Numbered from the stretch's first letter, positions 1-5,726 are shown. The stretch is 13,018 bases of DNA from Brevundimonas sp. UBA5936 (GCA_002430835.1 DJDA01000140.1:1-13018); one strand, 5' to 3'. Numbers and translations are program-made. Notes: a model not told the origin generated them from the sequence alone.

Positions 1-154
1 CGTCGCCGCCGCGGGCGGGGTCGCCCTGGTGGAGGAGCCCGCCGCCGCCTACGCCCAGGCCATGCCCCAGGCCGCCCGCAACGCCTGCACGGCGGCCATC
101 GCCCTGCCGCTCGAAGGCATCGCCGAACATCTGAAAGGTCTCGGAACAGAATGA
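1..154 (+). CDS. cheB: CheB-type protein-glutamate methylesterase, C-terminal end (partial)
   Basis: The reading frame is open from the window edge (first full codon at 2) to the TGA at 152-154, giving about 50 residues. They read GG.ALVEEP, then AQAMPQAAR, then a final IALPLEGIAEHL. This matches the end of CheB methylesterase domains, where the substrate-facing loop has a GG..lvQdP..A...MP..A pattern and the last helix has LPL..IA. CheB enzymes demethylate or deamidate glutamates of chemoreceptors. The receiver domain and catalytic Ser-His-Asp lie outside the window, so activity cannot be judged, and this could be a stand-alone CheB without a receiver. Its stop overlaps the start of the kinase gene (ATGA), so the two are probably co-transcribed and translationally coupled. 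Confidence 0.75.
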   Translation, partial: VAAAGGVALVEEPAAAYAQAMPQAARNACTAAIALPLEGIAEHLKGLGTE

Positions 155-1290
155 GCAGCCCGGAACAGCCGATTCACCTCCTGCTGGTCGACGACCTTGA
201 AGAGAACCTGCTCGCGCTGGAGGCGCTGCTGAAGCGGGAGGACGTCGTCTGCCTGAAGGCCCGCTCGGGCGACGAGGCGCTGGAGCTGCTGCTGGTCCAC
301 GATGTCGCCCTGGCCCTGGTGGACGTGCAGATGCCGGGCATGGACGGTTTCCAGTTGGCCGAGTTCATGCGCGGCAATGTGAACGCGCGCCACGTCCCCA
401 TCATCTTCGTCACGGCGGGAAGCGCCGATCTGCAGCGACGGTTCAGGGGCTATGAGGCCGGGGCCGTCGACTTCATCCAGAAACCGATCGAAACCGACAT
501 CCTGCGCAGCAAGGCGAACATCTTCATTGATCTCTATCGTCAGCGCATGGAGATTCTCGCCCAGCGCGATGAACTGGAGGCCTACGCCAACGCCCTGCGC
601 GCGGCGGACCGCCGCAAGAACGACTTCATCGCCATGCTGGGCCATGAGTTGCGCAACCCGATTATGGCGCTCCGCGCCGGTCTTCAGCTTCTGGAGCGCC
701 AGTCGGACAAGAACCGCAAGGCCGACATCCAGGCGCGGATGGAGGTTCAGGCCCACCACCTCTCGCGGCTGATCGAAGACCTGCTCGACGTCGCCCGGAT
801 CGATCAGGGCAAGATTTCCCTTCAGCGCGAGCGTGTGAGTCTGCAGAGCGTCATCGAGTCCGCCGTGGACACCAGCCGACCCAAGATCGAGGCTGGCGCG
901 CACGACCTGACGGTCGCCCTGCCTTCCCAGCCCCTGTGGCTCGAAGGCGATTTCACCCGCCTGTCGCAGGTCGTCAGCAACCTGCTGACCAACGCCGCCA
1001 AATACACGCCGTCCGAAGGACAGATCCGTGTTTCCGCGGATGTCGTCCAGGACGAGGTGCGGATCGACATCGCCGACAACGGCGTGGGCGTGCCGCATGA
1101 CATGCAGGGCCGCATCTTCGATCTGTTCACTCAGTCGAAGGGGCCTGACGATCGCTCGCGCGAAGGTCTCGGCATCGGCCTGGCTCTCGTAAAGCAGTTG
1201 GTCGAGATGCATGACGGAGCTGTCGAACTGGCCAGCGACGGCCCCGGTCAAGGCAGTTGTTTCACCCTGCGTTTTCCGCTTGCCGCCTGA
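151..1290 (+). CDS. Hybrid response regulator / sensor histidine kinase (receiver first)
   Basis: 379 residues. An N-terminal receiver domain spans about 8-125, with acidic pair D14-D15, phospho-acceptor D58 in VDVQMPG, T88 and K111 in QKP. A short linker helix (about 128-155) follows, then a HisKA dimerisation domain with H165 in GHELRNP. The ATPase domain has N-box N277 and N281, G1 motif D309-N-G-V-G, and G2 motif around G339-G343. All key catalytic residues are present. There is no membrane segment, so the protein is probably cytosolic and takes input through its own receiver or from partners. This order (receiver, HisKA, ATPase) is common in alphaproteobacterial CheB/CheR-linked and phytochrome-linked kinases. 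The start overlaps the CheB-like stop by four bases. It converges on the SemiSWEET gene, with only six bases between the stops. Confidence 0.93.
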   Translation: MSSPEQPIHLLLVDDLEENLLALEALLKREDVVCLKARSGDEALELLLVHDVALALVDVQMPGMDGFQLAEFMRGNVNARHVPIIFVTAGSADLQRRFRGYEAGAVDFIQKPIETDILRSKANIFIDLYRQRMEILAQRDELEAYANALRAADRRKNDFIAMLGHELRNPIMALRAGLQLLERQSDKNRKADIQARMEVQAHHLSRLIEDLLDVARIDQGKISLQRERVSLQSVIESAVDTSRPKIEAGAHDLTVALPSQPLWLEGDFTRLSQVVSNLLTNAAKYTPSEGQIRVSADVVQDEVRIDIADNGVGVPHDMQGRIFDLFTQSKGPDDRSREGLGIGLALVKQLVEMHDGAVELASDGPGQGSCFTLRFPLAA

Positions 1291-1296
1291 CCGCGT

Positions 1297-1584
1297 TCAC
1301 GCGTCCGATGCGCTCTTCCCCGCGTCGCGAAAGCGCCATTTCATAACCAGGACCGCCGACGCCATCACGAGGGCGGAGGCGTTGGCGATGGTCACAGGCC
1401 AGGCCGAGGTCATCACGCCGTAGATCGTCCACAGGATGAAACAGCTGACGGTCAGGGAATAGGTTTTGAGGCTCACCGCCGAGGCGTCCCTCTCCTTCCA
1501 GATCTTGTACGCCTGCGGGGCAAAGCTCGTAATCGAGCAGATTGCTGCAGCCGAGCCGATAAGGGTTGCAACATCGCCAGCCAT
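1297..1584 (-). CDS. SemiSWEET-family sugar transporter (MtN3/PQ-loop)
   Basis: 95 residues, the usual length for a bacterial SemiSWEET. Three hydrophobic helices sit at about 5-25, 42-60 and 63-83. Family signatures visible are the PQ motif at P23-Q24 (SFAPQAYKIWK), an aVSLKTY segment after the first helix, LWTIYG at 51-56, and P63 with N68 in the third helix (PVTIAN), N68 being the position of the conserved substrate-pocket asparagine. SemiSWEETs work as homodimers in the inner membrane and move small sugars down their gradient. No Shine-Dalgarno is visible before the ATG, and a consensus general-stress promoter ends 8 bases upstream, so the transcript may be leaderless or nearly so. The substrate cannot be told from the sequence. 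Confidence 0.9.
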   Translation of the reverse strand: MAGDVATLIGSAAAICSITSFAPQAYKIWKERDASAVSLKTYSLTVSCFILWTIYGVMTSAWPVTIANASALVMASAVLVMKWRFRDAGKSASDA

Positions 1585-1592
1585 GACGGGCC

Positions 1593-1617
1593 AACGTTAC
1601 GCCGGCCACGCTGTTCC
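1593..1617 (-). promoter_or_regulatory. EcfG/SigT-type general stress promoter for the SemiSWEET gene
   Basis: On the minus strand, GGAAC (1617-1613) is followed by exactly 16 bases and then CGTT (1596-1593). This is the published consensus for the alphaproteobacterial general stress sigma factor EcfG (SigT in Caulobacter), GGAAC-N16/17-CGTT. Only 8 bases separate CGTT from the ATG at 1584, so transcription would start at or within a few bases of the start codon, which fits the lack of a ribosome binding site. Assignment to EcfG is an inference from the motif. Confidence 0.6.
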
Positions 1618-1633
1618 CAAGGTGCATGTTCGC

Positions 1634-1667
1634 CGCTGAGGTCAATGTAGTGACGATCACCTCAGCG
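1634..1667. repeat. 9-bp perfect inverted repeat between regulator and transporter genes
   Basis: CGCTGAGGT (1634-1642) and ACCTCAGCG (1659-1667) are perfect inverted arms around 16 bases. The site lies between the end of the Crp/Fnr-like gene (1819) and the SemiSWEET promoter (1593-1617). As RNA it could end the regulator transcript, although no T-run follows. As DNA it could be an operator upstream of the promoter. A second smaller pair, CGATCC/GGATCG (1678-1683 and 1688-1693), and a tandem GGGTCGAT doublet (1719-1734) are in the same 234-base gap, which otherwise holds no visible gene. Confidence 0.5.
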
Positions 1668-1818
1668 TCGCCGACAACGATCCTAATGGATCGGAGCCTA
1701 TTCCGATTGCGCCGGGGTGGGTCGATGGGTCGATAAAAGCCATCTACGCTTGCGCCTGTAGCGAGAACAGGGACGGACGCGGCCGATCTCGCGCCGCCCT
1801 CCCACCGCGACCGCCCGC

Positions 1819-2604
1819 TTACTCTGGAGGCGACTCCAGGTAGGCCTTGTCGAACTCGGCCAGGGCGGCCAGCCCGCCCCAATCCTTCAGATGAACAAGA
1901 GCCCCCTTCCACTCCACGAGACCTTCTCGTCGAAGCTCCGCCACGACGCGGTTCACATGGACGGTCGAAAGCCCAAGGATATCCGCTATCTCCGCCTGGG
2001 TCATAGGCAACTGGAAGCAGCAGTCTTTCGCGCGGCCCACCAGTTCCAGTCGGCAGTAGAGTTCACACAGGAACCAGGCCAGGCGCTCCTTTGCGCTCTG
2101 GGCGCCGAGCGCAAGAATCCACTCGCGGCTCACGGCGCCGTCGACCAGGGTGTCCAGCCACAGGCTTCTGACCAGGTCGCCGTCGGCGTCGATCAACCGA
2201 TCAAGGCGAGCATGGGGAATTGAGGCCGCCCGACAGTCCGTCAGGGCCACGACGCCCTGCGGCTGACGCTTCTTCAACAAAGAGCCGAGATTGACGAAAT
2301 CGCCTGGGAGACAAATCTCGGTGAATTGGCGCCGCCCATTCCGCAACAAGCGGTAGCGAGCCGCAAACCCGTTCAAAAGCAGGAGGCAGGAGGAGGCCTT
2401 GACGCCCTGTACGATGAGGTCGTCCCTCGCAGGGATGAGCGCCAAGGGATTGAACGCTTCACTGAGCTTGCGGAGGGTTGCTGGAGACACGCTCCTGCGC
2501 CGCGTCAGCTTGATCGTGATCAGATCGTGGAGCTCGTCGCCGGACCACATCCCCTCTTCGCCTTCCCGCTCCACACTTCGCGCATTTCCATCGCCGCCGC
2601 TCAT
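1819..2604 (-). CDS. Crp/Fnr-family transcriptional regulator
   Basis: 261 residues. A cyclic-nucleotide-binding-like beta roll spans about 50-140 (LLNGFAARYRLL, LPGDFVNLGSL), followed by the long dimer helix (about 145-190) and a winged helix-turn-helix at about 198-232 with MTQAEIADILGLSTVHVNRV. This is the alphaproteobacterial subfamily with the GDF and LSTVHVNRV patterns. It has no N-terminal Fe-S cysteine cluster like Fnr, and the cAMP-contact residues of Crp are not evident, so the signal is unknown. It probably binds DNA as a dimer. Start choice is uncertain: ATG at 2604 has no ribosome binding site, and ATG at 2550 (M19) follows a purine-rich GAAGAGGGG and would give a length closer to relatives. 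It is divergent from the DUF6894-like gene. Confidence 0.9.
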   Translation of the reverse strand: MSGGDGNARSVEREGEEGMWSGDELHDLITIKLTRRRSVSPATLRKLSEAFNPLALIPARDDLIVQGVKASSCLLLLNGFAARYRLLRNGRRQFTEICLPGDFVNLGSLLKKRQPQGVVALTDCRAASIPHARLDRLIDADGDLVRSLWLDTLVDGAVSREWILALGAQSAKERLAWFLCELYCRLELVGRAKDCCFQLPMTQAEIADILGLSTVHVNRVVAELRREGLVEWKGALVHLKDWGGLAALAEFDKAYLESPPE

Positions 2605-2611
2605 GCGACGC

Positions 2612-2635
2612 GGCGTCGATAACGTCCTCGACGCC
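2612..2635. promoter_or_regulatory. 8-bp palindrome just upstream of the Crp/Fnr-like gene
   Basis: GGCGTCGA (2612-2619) and TCGACGCC (2628-2635) are perfect inverted arms around 8 bases, 7 bases outside the upstream-most start codon (2604). It could be an operator for autoregulation, or a hairpin at the start of the message. It does not match the TTGAT-N4-ATCAA box of Fnr/FixK proteins, so it may instead belong to this protein's own, unknown specificity. Confidence 0.4.
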
Positions 2636-2750
2636 CAGGCGTTGCTTTAACGGTTCCCCTTCGCATGGGTCGGATCGCCTGGCGCCATGCCGAGAGACGC
2701 CGATCAGCAGAGTCATCCTAGGTTCAGGCTCGGGCGTATAGGTTTCCGTC

Positions 2751-2969
2751 ATGGCCCTCTACGATTTCCTCGTCGCCGGTCTGGAGGTGGATCAGGTCCA
2801 CGAAGCCGAGGCTTCGACGGACGCCGAGGCGCGTCGTCAAGGGTTTCGCTTCGCCGGCGATCTGATCAAGGAGCGCGAGATCCTGAGCCGGGAATCCGTC
2901 GCCTTCGAAGTGAGAGTGAAGACGAAGGACGGCCGCCAGATCTGCGCGGTCAATGTGAGGCTGGATTAG
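2751..2969 (+). CDS. DUF6894-like small protein
   Basis: 72 residues. The pattern is an N-terminal beta strand (ALYDFLVAG), a D/E-rich turn, a central helix (TDAEARRQGFRFAGDLIKE) and two C-terminal strands with the DGRQICAVNV ending. This is typical of the short alphaproteobacterial DUF6894 family, whose function is unknown. It resembles the protein at 6367-6624 across its whole length: both share LY.F, TD..A.R/Y, RF.G.L.KE and DGR.IC. The ribosome binding site is weak (AGG at 11 bases). The gene is divergent from the Crp/Fnr-like regulator. Confidence 0.75.
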   Translation: MALYDFLVAGLEVDQVHEAEASTDAEARRQGFRFAGDLIKEREILSRESVAFEVRVKTKDGRQICAVNVRLD

Positions 2970-3049
2970 GATTTCCGAAATGGGCCTCGGACGATCGGCC
3001 GGTTGCTCTAACAGGACATGACGGTTGGCATGGTATCGGACGACGTTTG

Positions 3050-3064
3050 TGTTACACATTAACA
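3050..3064. promoter_or_regulatory. Palindrome abutting the methyltransferase start codon
   Basis: TGTTA (3050-3054) and TAACA (3060-3064) are perfect inverted arms around CACAT, ending one base before the ATG at 3065. It occupies the place where a Shine-Dalgarno would sit, and none is present. It may be an operator, or mark a leaderless start. The surroundings are AT-richer than the rest of the window, consistent with a promoter or operator. Confidence 0.35.
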
Positions 3065-3766
3065 ATGCCTTCTTCCCGATCGACCGCCTCGCCGTATTTC
3101 TTCAACCAGGAGATGGCGGACGCCTACGACCATCGGAACCGCGCCCTCGTTCCGATCTCCAATTGCCTCCACTTCCTGACGGGCCTGGTCCTGGCCGAAT
3201 GTCCGAGCGAAGCGCGAGTGCTGTGCGTCGGCGTGGGAACGGGCGCTGAAATCCTCTCCCTGGCCCAAGCGCGTCCAGGATGGTTTTTCGTCGGGGTCGA
3301 TCCTTCCGCCGAGATGCTGAATGTCGGCCGGGACCGGTTAAAGGAAGCGGGCGTTCTGGAGCGATGCGAGCTTATCCAGGGCTACGCCGAGGACGCGCCC
3401 CCCGGCCCATTCGACGCCGCGGTCAGCCTGTTGGTCGCCCATTTCATCAGACGGGAACAACGGCCGGCCTTCTACGGCGCCATTCATGATCGACTGAAGC
3501 GGGGCGGTCGCTTCGTCAGCGCCGAAATCAGCGCCGATCTCGAAGATGCGGGGTTTCGAGACATGTTGAAGGATTGGAATCAGGTCCAGACCCTGATGGG
3601 CGCGCCCCCCGAATCGTCGGCCAGGCGGGAGAGCATGCTGCGCGACGCGCTGGGGGTTCTGCCGGCGGCAGAGACCGAGGCCCTTTGGCGGGCAGCAGGG
3701 TTTGCGACGCCCGTGTCCTTCTTCCAGGCCTTCATGATCCGAGGCTGGCACGCCATGAAGGCGTAG
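3065..3766 (+). CDS. Class I SAM-dependent methyltransferase
   Basis: 233 residues. The Rossmann-fold SAM site shows motif I at 51-60 (RVLCVGVGTG) and the acidic residue that binds the SAM ribose at D79 (FVGVDPSAEML). Motif II-like QGYAEDAP (105-112), motif post-II FDAAVSLLVAHF (116-127) and the strand after the R.LKRGGRFVSAEI turn follow. The organisation resembles soluble small-molecule or tRNA-wobble-type methyltransferases, but the substrate cannot be assigned. The frame is open much further upstream, but ATG 3065 is the first start that keeps the family-like N-terminus (SPYFFNQEMADAYDHRN). No ribosome binding site precedes it, and a short palindrome touches the start codon. A hairpin with a short T-run follows the stop. 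Confidence 0.88.
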   Translation: MPSSRSTASPYFFNQEMADAYDHRNRALVPISNCLHFLTGLVLAECPSEARVLCVGVGTGAEILSLAQARPGWFFVGVDPSAEMLNVGRDRLKEAGVLERCELIQGYAEDAPPGPFDAAVSLLVAHFIRREQRPAFYGAIHDRLKRGGRFVSAEISADLEDAGFRDMLKDWNQVQTLMGAPPESSARRESMLRDALGVLPAAETEALWRAAGFATPVSFFQAFMIRGWHAMKA

Positions 3767-3781
3767 GCCGGACGCGATCCG

Positions 3782-3804
3782 GGCCGGGACGCTGGCCGGC
3801 CTTT
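3782..3804 (+). terminator. Possible intrinsic terminator after the methyltransferase gene
   Basis: GGCCGG (3782-3787) and CCGGCC (3796-3801) form a 6-bp all-GC stem around 8 bases, followed by TTT. It begins 15 bases after the stop codon. The T-run is short, as is common in GC-rich alphaproteobacteria, and an alternative pairing with the GGCCGG just upstream is possible. Confidence 0.35.
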
Positions 3805-3949
3805 GCTGACGCAGTCGCAATGGCCGGCCGTCGGTTGGAAGCCCCCAAACTTATGGAACAGCCTGCCGGGCTGGACTACAGCGCCCCTTGAACCGTCTCC
3901 GCGGCCATCCAAATAGCGACCGCCTTCACTCTTCACTGGAGATGCTTCG

Positions 3950-4252
3950 ATGCGAACCGTCGTTGTAGAACCCTTTGGCGACGTCTGGGCCGTCCGCGTG
4001 GATGACGTCGAGCCTCAGCTGTTTGCGCGCGGGCGCGCCGCGGAAGACGTCGCCAAGACCGTGGCGGAGCGGCTGGCGGCCGCCGGCGACCACGTCGAGA
4101 TCCATCTGTTCCTACGGAACGGCCAAAAGGCGGCGCGATTTGTTTGCCTACCTCCCCTTTCAGCCGAGGACTCTCCTCTGCTGATCGGAGGAAGCCTGCT
4201 GGCCCAGGCGGCGGCGAACGTCGACGATACCGACCAGCGCGTAAACGCCTGA
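3950..4252 (+). CDS. DUF2188-like small protein
   Basis: 100 residues. The N-terminal two thirds has the strand-helix-strand layout of DUF2188 proteins: VEPFGDVWAVRVDD, then a helix with A..VAKTVAERLAAAG, then a strand HVEIHLFLRNG. The family is widespread and its function is unknown. The last 30 residues (after about 68) form a low-complexity tail with Ala and Asp. The ribosome binding site TGGAGATG is 4-5 bases from the ATG. It is the only confident gene between the methyltransferase and the low-coding zone. A GGAAC at 3854-3858 has no matching -10, so the promoter is unclear. Confidence 0.7.
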   Translation: MRTVVVEPFGDVWAVRVDDVEPQLFARGRAAEDVAKTVAERLAAAGDHVEIHLFLRNGQKAARFVCLPPLSAEDSPLLIGGSLLAQAAANVDDTDQRVNA

Positions 4253-4437
4253 CGGCCAAGGCGGAGTGCAGCAGGGAGAAGGGGGCGCCAGAAGAGCGCT
4301 GCGGACTCGCCCTTCCCTATGCTGCCCAGGAGGGATTTATCCAGGTCGCCGAGCCGGTCCGTCGATGCGGCCGGTCGAGGGCTGGACAGCCATGCAAATT
4401 GTAAAATAGTAACATCGTTCACGACGGGAGGCGGAAC
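4253..4437. other. Non-coding gap before the tiny-ORF cluster
   Basis: No gene-like frame is seen on either strand. The only notable feature is an AT-rich patch, GTAAAATAG at 4401-4409, about 30 bases before the GTG at 4438. It includes TAAAAT (4402-4407), a plausible -10 element, but no good -35 lies at 17 bases. Confidence 0.4.
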
Positions 4438-4539
4438 GTGCCGGGGCGGCCCAAACGAACGGGACGGATGACAGAGGCGGTCCTGATCGCCCTGTGTCTT
4501 GCGATCTTCGGCATCCTTTACTGGATTGCGACCGGATAA
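4438..4539 (+). CDS. Tiny single-helix membrane protein 1 (33 aa)
   Basis: A 33-residue frame starts at GTG with a good ribosome binding site (GGGAGGCG, 4 bases upstream) and ends at TAA. The first 12 residues are basic (MPGRPKRTGR), then E13, then a continuous hydrophobic stretch AVLIALCLAIFGILYWIATG that fits one inner-membrane helix with a positive-inside N-terminus. ATG at 4468 is a possible later start, but it would lose the basic head. The third tiny ORF (5323) has the same length, the same MP.RP start and E at position 13, and the interrupted ORF at 4783 has a similar plan. A 5-bp hairpin (GAAGC/GCTTC, 4543-4558) follows the stop. Function is unknown. Small proteins of this type may modulate larger membrane complexes, but that is only an analogy. 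Confidence 0.55.
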   Translation: MPGRPKRTGRMTEAVLIALCLAIFGILYWIATG

Positions 4540-4596
4540 CGTGAAGCGGGCCGGCTTCGGCTGTCATTCCGCAGTTGGTCGAAGAGCCGCCCCCGT

Positions 4597-4692
4597 GGAA
4601 CCCATCGCCCTCGGGACGGCTAAGGATTGTCTTCCGCGCGGAAGTCTGCGGCCCGGAGCGCACCCCCCTGAGCACCGCTCCGGGCCGCAACC
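4597..4692 (+). ncRNA. Duplicated structured element, copy A
   Basis: About 96 bases that align by eye with 4912-5018. Both begin GGAACCC, have G.CT.TAAGGA about 20 bases in, a CC.GCGC segment, and then a hairpin with the same outer arms and the same CAACC exit. In copy A the stem is a perfect 13-bp pair, GCGGCCCGGAGCG (4648-4660) with CGCTCCGGGCCGC (4676-4688), around a C-rich 15-base loop (CACCCCCCTGAGCAC). A 14-base perfect palindrome, CTTCCGCGCGGAAG (4631-4644), lies just before it. It may be a small RNA, a 3' UTR structure of the tiny ORF, or a mobile palindromic repeat. The strand is inferred from the direction of neighbouring ORFs. Confidence 0.4.
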
Positions 4693-4717
4693 CCTGACGA
4701 GAAAGGCGCGACCGAGA

Positions 4718-4742
4718 GGAACCAGGCCGGGCTTAAGCAGTT
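4718..4742 (+). promoter_or_regulatory. GGAAC-N16-AGTT promoter-like element
   Basis: GGAAC (4718-4722), 16 bases, then AGTT (4739-4742), one base off the EcfG -10 (CGTT). It lies 40 bases before the TTG of the interrupted tiny ORF at 4783. Confidence 0.35.
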
Positions 4743-4782
4743 TGCCGGGCATCCCCTTCTTCCTGGCGCCGGGAGATCGTCT

Positions 4783-4908
4783 TTGCGCAAACAAAAATCT
4801 CCCATCCCCCGCTGGTGGCGTCTAGCCGGGTGAGAGGCGGCGCTGCTGCTCGGAACGCTTTCGTTCATAGGGATCGTCGGGTGCGCCTACATGGGCTGGA
4901 TGGGCTGA
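4783..4908 (+). pseudogene. Tiny membrane protein 2, interrupted by an in-frame TGA
   Basis: From TTG at 4783 (GGGAGAT 7 bases upstream), a 16-codon basic head reads LRKQKSPIPRWWRLAG, then TGA at 4831-4833. The same frame continues EAALLLGTLSFIGIVGC and ends MGWMG before TGA at 4906. Read through, it is a 41-residue version of the same plan as the ORF at 4438: basic head, E-A, one hydrophobic helix, final glycine. The unbroken frame logic across the TGA argues for a recent single-base change or for read-through rather than chance. No selenocysteine function is suggested. The start codon is uncertain because no ATG is available. Confidence 0.4.
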
Positions 4909-4911
4909 GAC

Positions 4912-5018
4912 GGAACCCCGGATGGTCCTCGAGCTTTAAGGAGGCGCATTCCGGCGCTGGCGTGCGATGCGGCCCGGCGCGCAGCCACGCCCCCCCTGCG
5001 GCGCACCGGGCCGCAACC
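4912..5018 (+). ncRNA. Duplicated structured element, copy B
   Basis: About 107 bases, the second copy of the element at 4597-4692. It starts 3 bases after the stop of the interrupted tiny ORF. The stem is GCGGCCCGG (4969-4977) with CCGGGCCGC (5006-5014), a C/A mismatch, then GCGC with GCGC. The loop keeps the C-run followed by CTG seen in copy A. The arms are conserved while the interior differs by insertions and paired changes, which favours a folded RNA or palindromic repeat over a protein-coding sequence. GGAAC-N16-GCTT (4912-4936) at its start could be its own promoter, with a start point near 4943. Confidence 0.4.
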
Positions 5019-5045
5019 AATTCCGGCGCAGCTTGTTGGCTTCGC

Positions 5046-5126
5046 ATGACTGGATTTGGCGGACACCTGCTCGCGGCGCTCGATCGCCTATTCAAACGCC
5101 TGACCGGGAACGAGCGCCTCCTCTAG
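5046..5126 (+). CDS. Possible 26-residue amphipathic peptide
   Basis: An ATG frame of 26 codons after copy B. The core HLLAALDRLFKRLTG would form a helix with one hydrophobic and one charged face, similar in shape to small membrane-active or toxin-like peptides. No ribosome binding site precedes the ATG, although the same frame is open from 4815. Support comes only from composition, so it could easily be chance. Confidence 0.2.
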   Translation: MTGFGGHLLAALDRLFKRLTGNERLL

Positions 5127-5322
5127 GCGGCCTCCGTCCCTCGACTGCGGCGGCGTGCGGGCTGAAGTATCAAAAGCGCTGCCGTTAATCATCACAGGTT
5201 AAACGCGCAAAGCGCTTGGAGGTCTAAGCTCGCCCAGTCGCTCGCCTCCTGAGCGGGTCTGCTCCAGTCCCTCGCGCACCTCCTGAAAGAGCGGGGCTGG
5301 ACCGACGGTAGAGGAACGCGAC

Positions 5323-5424
5323 TTGCCCAGACGTCCCCAATGGCGACCCAGCTTCGGCGAATGGTCGGTGGTGATTGCGATTTTGGCCCTACTCGCGATC
5401 GCCGCTTCCTCGGCCTTCGAGTGA
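5323..5424 (+). CDS. Tiny single-helix membrane protein 3 (33 aa)
   Basis: A 33-residue frame starting at TTG with GAGGAA 7 bases upstream. The head is basic (MPRRPQWRPSFG), followed by E13, then WSVVIAILALLAIAASSAF, which fits one membrane helix. It matches the ORF at 4438 in length (33), in the MP.RP start and in the glutamate at position 13 before the helix, which is why both are called related. The 196 bases before it (5127-5322) show no gene, only AGCGCT repeats around 5166-5218 and a diverged direct repeat with CTCGC and CTCCTGA. Confidence 0.5.
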   Translation: MPRRPQWRPSFGEWSVVIAILALLAIAASSAFE

Positions 5425-5513
5425 TCGGACAGACTCATTGATGTCGGCCGCCAGGTCGTCGGCCGTGCGGCGAGGTTGCTTTCAGGTGGCCATGACGACA
5501 AGGAGACCACCCC

Positions 5514-5726
5514 ATGGCGGAACGTCGATTTTCGCAATGGCGCAACCTCGGCCTGGCGGCCCCGGTGATCTTTGCCGCTAGTCGAGTGCGGCGGCCTTCG
5601 CCTGTCCAGCTGGCATCCGAGTGTCGTCTGCGGGGCTTCGCCGTCGCGGGCGTCGCCACCGGCTCCCTGATAAGGTTGCTGGCCGTGCTGTCGGCCTTGC
5701 AACGCCTGCGTCCCGTCTGCTGCTAG
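5514..5726 (+). CDS. Hypothetical small protein, possibly membrane-associated
   Basis: 70 residues from an ATG with a strong ribosome binding site (AAGGAGACC, 5 bases upstream). The N-terminus is basic and aromatic (MAERRFSQWRN), then a short hydrophobic stretch LGLAAPVIFAAS, an Arg-rich middle, and a second mildly hydrophobic stretch (about 42-62). The good ribosome binding site supports translation, but the later half has unremarkable codon use and no known domain. A frameshift near 5578 is possible: the alternative frame continues SSAAAFA, resembling the end of the tiny protein at 5323, but this rests on a few residues. Confidence 0.4.
   Translation: MAERRFSQWRNLGLAAPVIFAASRVRRPSPVQLASECRLRGFAVAGVATGSLIRLLAVLSALQRLRPVCC

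Noticed and set aside
2640..2660. GGAACCGTT on the minus strand before the Crp/Fnr-like gene as a stress promoter
   Set aside because: GGAAC and CGTT are adjacent and no CGTT lies 16-17 bases further on.
3854..3880. GGAAC upstream of the DUF2188-like gene
   Set aside because: The tetramer at 16 or 17 bases is not NNTT, and it is about 70 bases too far from the start.
4691..4707. CTGACGAGAAA resembling the hammerhead ribozyme core (CUGANGA and GAAA)
   Set aside because: The two core parts are adjacent with no stem II, and no cleavage-site stem I or III could be found around them.
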